From assembly GCA_965248735.1 (NCBI GenBank), contig OZ252146.1, positions 3,782,001 through 3,846,000 on the forward strand: DNA of 64,000 nucleotides. The letters are read 5' to 3'. Position 1 is the stretch's first letter; every line of letters begins with the position of its first letter. The notes beneath the pieces were generated by a model. That model saw only the letters and a program-made list of their open reading frames with translations, did not search any database and was not told where the DNA came from. The translations under genes and the position numbers were made by a program. Source of the stretch: Aldehydirespirator sp965248735. GTDB lineage: Bacteria; Actinomycetota; Acidimicrobiia; Acidimicrobiales; Aldehydirespiratoraceae. Below are positions 60,336 to 64,000 of this stretch, piece by piece.

Positions 60336-62555
60336 TCATCCGCCCTCGCCTCCCAGGAACACCGCCCGGGCCAGGTCATCGCGCTCGGCCAGCTCCTGGG
60401 CCGGCCCTTCGAAGCGGACACGGCCCTTCTCCATGAAGATGGCCCGGTCGGCGAAGGCCAACGCCACGTTGAGCGACTGTTCGACTATGACCATCGTCTG
60501 GCCGCCCTCGCGCAGCCGTTCCACCACTCCGAGAAGCTCCTGCACCACCACCGGCGCCAATCCCAGGCTGAGCTCGTCGATGAGCAGCACCTCAGGCTCG
60601 TGCATGAGGGCCATGGCCAGCGCCAGCATCTGCTGCTGCCCGCCCGAGAGCTCGCGCCCAGCCGTGCCTGTGCGCTCGGCCAACACAGGGAACAGGCTCA
60701 AGACCTGCTGGGAGCGGGCCTCGGCCTCGGCTTCATCGAGCCCAGCTGCCAGTACAGAGGCTCTCAGGTTGTCGGCCACACTGAGTTCCTCGAAGACTCC
60801 GGCCCCGCCCCGGAGCTGGACCAATCCGGCCGCGAAGCGGTTCTCGGCCTCCGCGTAGGTGATGGTGCGGCCGCCGAGCCGCACCACGCCCCGGTCGGGA
60901 ATGCCCAGTCCGCTCACGGCGCGCAGCAGGGTGGACTTGCCCGCGCCGTTGGTGCCGAGCAGGGCCAGCACCTCGCCTCGGGCCACTTCGAAGGACACGT
61001 CGAAGAGCACCTGAACGCTGCCGTAGGCGAAGTCGAGGTTGTGGACCTGCAGAGCGGGCACCGAAGCGGGATCGGCTGCGGCCCGGCGCTGCTCCTCCTT
61101 CTCCTCCAAAAGCTCCTCCACCGACCGGGAGATGTCGCGGCGGATGAAGCGGCTGCCGTAGGCGATAAGGGCACCGCCGATCAGAGCCGCGGGCGGCGCG
61201 GCCACCAGCATGGCCGTGCGTTCGTTGTAGGCGTCGGAGAGCTGGCCCACGATCAGGCCGCCGAAGAACCCGCCCATCAAGAACACGAACACCGGCAGCA
61301 GGGCGAAGGCCTGGGCCCGGATGCGGTAGGGCGACACCGCGGCGATTACCGAGGGCGCGGCCACGAACGCCATCGAGATCAGGGTCTGGGCCACCGCCAT
61401 CAGCACGACCAGCCCGCCGAGAATCCTTACCGGCAGGGCCACGGCGTACACCACGCCGGCGGCCATCACGAGCATGCCCGCCAGACGCATCATGGCGGCC
61501 GGGTCGCGGCGGAACCCCCGGTCGAAAAGACGTCCGGCCACGGGCAGGCCAACCAGGGCGGCCACCCAGATGAGCGACTCGACCACTCCCCGCTGGAAGG
61601 GCCCCATGGCGTACTTGTCCTCGAGCAGCAGGTTGAACTGGATGGGGATGGCGATCAGGGCGAAGCCGAGCACGCCCACGCCGGTGGACAGGAAGTAGAA
61701 CGTCTTGATCTTGCGCAGCCGTGCGAAGGCGGTGCCCATCGACACCGGCAGCTCGTCCACCTCCACCTGCTCGTCACCGAATATGGCCTGTTTCTCGAAG
61801 CGTCCCCGGGCCGGCTCGCGCAGGACGAGGGCGGCCACGGCCGCGGCCACCAGCGGCGCGGCCGCGACGGCGAAGAAGGCTGCACGCCAGGGGTCGTCGC
61901 CTCCCACCAGAGCGGCAAGTCCGCCGATAGCCAGCGGTCCCAGGAGCTGCCCGGCGGGCCGGCCGAGGCCCTCCAGGGCGAAGATCCGGCTTCTCGACTG
62001 GATCGGGTAGGTGTCCACCAGCAAGGAGTTGGAGATCGGGATCCGGTAGGCCTGCCCGAAGCCCGTCCCCGCGTTGGTGAGGAACAGCTGGAACGGGTTG
62101 ACGATCAGCCCGCTCAAGAACGTAGTGACACCCCAGAACGCCGACGCCACCGGGATGATGGCCACCCGCTTGACCCGGTCGGCGAGAGCGGCCATCGGCA
62201 CGGCGCCCAACACCAGGGTGACGCCGCCGAAGCCGAGAATGCCGAACAGCACGGTGTCGCTGACGTTGAGGGAGTCCTGTATGTCGGGCGCGAGAACACG
62301 GATGGCTCGGGGCAACTCATCTATGAAGGCGAGGACGAACATCATTGCCACCGTTGCCTTGCCGCCGGCCCGCAGGCCCTCCCGCAGGGTCATGGGGGCG
62401 TCTCCCACGCCGGGCAGAAGATCGTCGGGCAGGACGGTCTCGGCGTCCCGTTCGGCCTGCTCGGCCCGGCGCCTGGCCTCCTCGTCGAGGATGGCCGCGG
62501 CCAACTCCGCGGCCGACGGCTCGGGGCCGCTCACCTCAGTCGACTCGTCGGCCAT
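60336..62555 (-). CDS. Fusion of an MFS transporter and a LivF-type ABC ATPase
   Basis: 739 residues. Residues 60-475 are an MFS domain of twelve helices, with VTLVLGAVPMAALADRVKRV resembling MFS motif A and two six-helix bundles split by a polar loop (residues 245-285). Residues 476-500 form a charged linker (VEELLEEKEEQRRAAADPAS), and residues 500-739 are a complete LivF ATPase: Walker A LLGTNGAGKSTLLRAVSGLG, signature RELSGGQQQMLALAMALMHE, Walker B VLLIDELSLGLAPVVVQELL. No in-frame stop or restart separates them. I start at ATG 62555; an upstream extension is not credible. It completes the ATPase pair of the LivHMG fusion. Confidence 0.92.
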   Translation of the reverse strand: MADESTEVSGPEPSAAELAAAILDEEARRRAEQAERDAETVLPDDLLPGVGDAPMTLREGLRAGGKATVAMMFVLAFIDELPRAIRVLAPDIQDSLNVSDTVLFGILGFGGVTLVLGAVPMAALADRVKRVAIIPVASAFWGVTTFLSGLIVNPFQLFLTNAGTGFGQAYRIPISNSLLVDTYPIQSRSRIFALEGLGRPAGQLLGPLAIGGLAALVGGDDPWRAAFFAVAAAPLVAAAVAALVLREPARGRFEKQAIFGDEQVEVDELPVSMGTAFARLRKIKTFYFLSTGVGVLGFALIAIPIQFNLLLEDKYAMGPFQRGVVESLIWVAALVGLPVAGRLFDRGFRRDPAAMMRLAGMLVMAAGVVYAVALPVRILGGLVVLMAVAQTLISMAFVAAPSVIAAVSPYRIRAQAFALLPVFVFLMGGFFGGLIVGQLSDAYNERTAMLVAAPPAALIGGALIAYGSRFIRRDISRSVEELLEEKEEQRRAAADPASVPALQVHNLDFAYGSVQVLFDVSFEVARGEVLALLGTNGAGKSTLLRAVSGLGIPDRGVVRLGGRTITYAEAENRFAAGLVQLRGGAGVFEELSVADNLRASVLAAGLDEAEAEARSQQVLSLFPVLAERTGTAGRELSGGQQQMLALAMALMHEPEVLLIDELSLGLAPVVVQELLGVVERLREGGQTMVIVEQSLNVALAFADRAIFMEKGRVRFEGPAQELAERDDLARAVFLGGEGG

Positions 62556-62769
62556 TGTCCCCCTCGCGAGGCCCCGACCAACCCGCGGCCGTGCGGTCGG
62601 CCCCCCGACAGTAGCCGCCGCGAAGTCGAGCGTGGCCACCTTGCCTCCAAGGGAGTCCGACGCCTCGCGTGGGCGCTGTCGTCGGGCTGTCGCGACTTGT
62701 GCTCGGCAACGCGGTGCACGAGACTGGCTCCCCGCCCGGTGAGGGCGCAATCCCGGAGGTACGGAGAAA

Positions 62770-64000
62770 ATGATGGTCCAGCGGTGTCGCCTTGCACTCG
62801 TTCTTGTTGTCTGTATGGCCTTCGTGGCCGCGGCCTGCGGCGGCGAGGTCACGGACTCTGGCGGCGGCGCTACCGCGTCCACGACTCAGGCACCCGACAC
62901 CGCCGAGCCCACCACCACCGAACCCGACGACTCCGGCGAAGCGCCCGAACCCGCCACCACCGAACCCGACGACTCCGGCGGGGAGCCTGCGGCCCCGGAC
63001 ACCGAGACAACCACCGAACCCGACGACTCCGGCGAAGCGCCCGACGACGAGCCCACCACCGAACCCGACGACCCCGGCGAGGCGCCCGAACCCGCCACCA
63101 CCGAGCCCGCCGAGCCCGAGGGTCCGCCGCCGAACATTTTCGACGACCCGCGCGACGGGATCTTCGACGAGTACCAGGCCTCCATGGACCGCGGCGACCA
63201 CCCGTTCATGCAGATCGACGAGTTCTGCCGAGCCCACGACCCCGCTCCCAACCGGGTCGCCACTGACGCCGGCATCGAGGCCGACTCCATCTCGCTCGTA
63301 CACCTGCGCGCCCAGCTCGAGAACCTCGCGCTGTTCGGATTCGCCACCGACGTGGGCGACCCGAAGGAGATGTTCGAGACGTTCGCGGCTGTCGTCAATG
63401 AGCAGTGCGGCGGTGTGCGGGGCCGCATGCTCGTGATGCACACCCTTGAGCACGATCCCGTCAGCCCTGAGGTGGACACCGATCAGAACGCGGACTGCAT
63501 CGAGGCCATCGAGGACCTCGACGGCGTGATCCTGTTGAACACCAGCGGTTTCCAGGGCACTGCCACCCTCTGCATCGTGGAGGATCACGAGACCGCCTTC
63601 CTAACCGTGCAGCCTCAGCCGGAGGAGTTCATCCGCCGAGGCGAGGGCAGGCTGGTCATCACCACCCTCACTGCGGAGCAGTCACTGGGCTGGCTCGCTC
63701 GTGATCTGATCGAGCGGGGTGCGCTCGACGGCAAGACCGTCGGCGTGGCTGCACCCAGCGTTCCGGGTCAGTATGAGGCGGTCGAGTCCGGCCTGGTCAA
63801 TGTGTTGCGGGACAACGGTGTGAACGTCGCCGTCTTCGACACCATCGGGTGCGAGGGCAGGATGTGCGTGGAAGGTGTGACCGATTCCGTCCGGAACATG
63901 CGGCAGGCGGGAGTCGACGTCATGTTCAACGTGCTCAATACTCTGTCGGCTCCCGGGTACATCGGGGAGATGGTCGAGTTGGGATTCGAGCCCGGCGACG
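62770..64000 (+). CDS. Lipoprotein substrate-binding protein, periplasmic-binding family 6 (partial)
   Basis: At least 410 residues; the 3' end is outside the window. The N-terminus is a lipoprotein signal (LALVLVVCMAFVAAACGGEV). Residues ~40-120 form a repetitive acidic linker based on TTEPDDSGEAPEP. The globular part has FDEYQASMDRGDHPFMQIDE, ALDGKTVGVAAPSVPGQYEA and VLRDNGVNVAVFDTIGCEGR, consistent with a type I periplasmic-binding fold. Start ATG 62770 follows ribosome-like GGAG bases. It is divergent from the MFS-LivF gene, so the 214-base gap probably holds both promoters; I see no clear palindrome there. Confidence 0.88.
   Translation, partial: MMVQRCRLALVLVVCMAFVAAACGGEVTDSGGGATASTTQAPDTAEPTTTEPDDSGEAPEPATTEPDDSGGEPAAPDTETTTEPDDSGEAPDDEPTTEPDDPGEAPEPATTEPAEPEGPPPNIFDDPRDGIFDEYQASMDRGDHPFMQIDEFCRAHDPAPNRVATDAGIEADSISLVHLRAQLENLALFGFATDVGDPKEMFETFAAVVNEQCGGVRGRMLVMHTLEHDPVSPEVDTDQNADCIEAIEDLDGVILLNTSGFQGTATLCIVEDHETAFLTVQPQPEEFIRRGEGRLVITTLTAEQSLGWLARDLIERGALDGKTVGVAAPSVPGQYEAVESGLVNVLRDNGVNVAVFDTIGCEGRMCVEGVTDSVRNMRQAGVDVMFNVLNTLSAPGYIGEMVELGFEPGD
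62905..63110. repeat. Tandem acidic repeat in the binding-protein linker
   Basis: Recurrent in-frame units coding TTEPDDSGEAPEP and variants (five TTEPDD/TTEP blocks). The DNA copies are similar but not identical. The array forms an acidic, Pro/Thr-rich spacer between the lipid anchor and the binding domain. Confidence 0.85.

Noticed and set aside
62556..62769. Possible tRNA or riboswitch in the divergent gap
   Set aside because: I could not find a cloverleaf or a recognisable aptamer; short GC stems only.
60600..63266. An 888-codon plus-strand frame opposite the MFS-LivF gene and into the binding protein
   Set aside because: It is antisense to intact MFS and ATPase domains, is Gly/His/Gln/Arg-rich, and runs into the binding-protein gene in a different frame.

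Overview
The window is high-GC, gene-dense bacterial DNA, almost certainly from an actinobacterium and most likely an Acidimicrobiia-like lineage. The evidence is the gene order and content: a phosphatidylinositol/PIM-type lipid operon (CDP-alcohol phosphotransferase, acyltransferase, PimA-like mannosyltransferase), the run pdxST-yebC-ruvCAB-queA-tgt-yajC-secDF-rel-hisS-aspS-rarA-DUF948-alaS, GTG starts and frequent 4-base stop/start overlaps. The class-level assignment is an inference. I saw no tRNA, rRNA, CRISPR array or insertion sequence.

Positions 1-1808 hold the 5' end of alaS and two small envelope-type proteins upstream of it. Positions 2095-11404 form an accessory block: an Opp/Dpp-type ABC transporter (two ATPases, two permeases, a lipoprotein binding protein), a TetR regulator, a class III aminotransferase and an amidase. 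Near-identical palindromes lie upstream of the binding-protein gene and of the amidase, so the block looks like one TetR regulon for uptake and breakdown of an amide- or amine-bearing compound. It separates rarA from DUF948-alaS. A VapBC module with a relic of a second vapC sits between rarA and aspS.

Positions 14474-37587 are a long minus-strand housekeeping series: aspS, hisS, rel, an ABC-2 exporter, secF, secD, yajC, tgt, queA, ruvB, ruvA, ruvC, yebC, pdxT, pdxS, a DUF3048 protein, a catalytically dead M48-like protein, pimA, patA-like, a phosphatidylinositol-type synthase and a membrane protein. The tgt product lacks the three zinc-binding cysteines of its family.

Positions 37616-53088 are metabolic and accessory: two short-chain dehydrogenases, an acyl-CoA dehydrogenase, an acetoacetate-decarboxylase-like protein, an amidohydrolase, dtd, an EamA transporter, and a coxM-coxS-coxL operon whose large subunit has the AYRCSFR motif of form I (true) aerobic CO dehydrogenase. 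It is followed by an XdhC/CoxI-YHS fusion and an orphan HicB-like protein. A divergent MFS/SnoaL-like/cupin/TauE operon follows.

Positions 53099-57288 contain a frameshifted lipoprotein gene, a lipoprotein/secreted-protein pair facing a LuxR-type regulator, and an MscS channel. Positions 57377-64000 hold the most unusual locus: a branched-chain-amino-acid-type transporter packed into fused genes. One protein is LivH-LivM-LivG, the next joins an MFS transporter to a LivF ATPase, and a divergent gene encodes the lipoprotein binding protein, cut by the window edge. Short in-frame tandem repeats recur in several genes, and a roughly 100-bp dispersed repeat appears twice in intergenic DNA.
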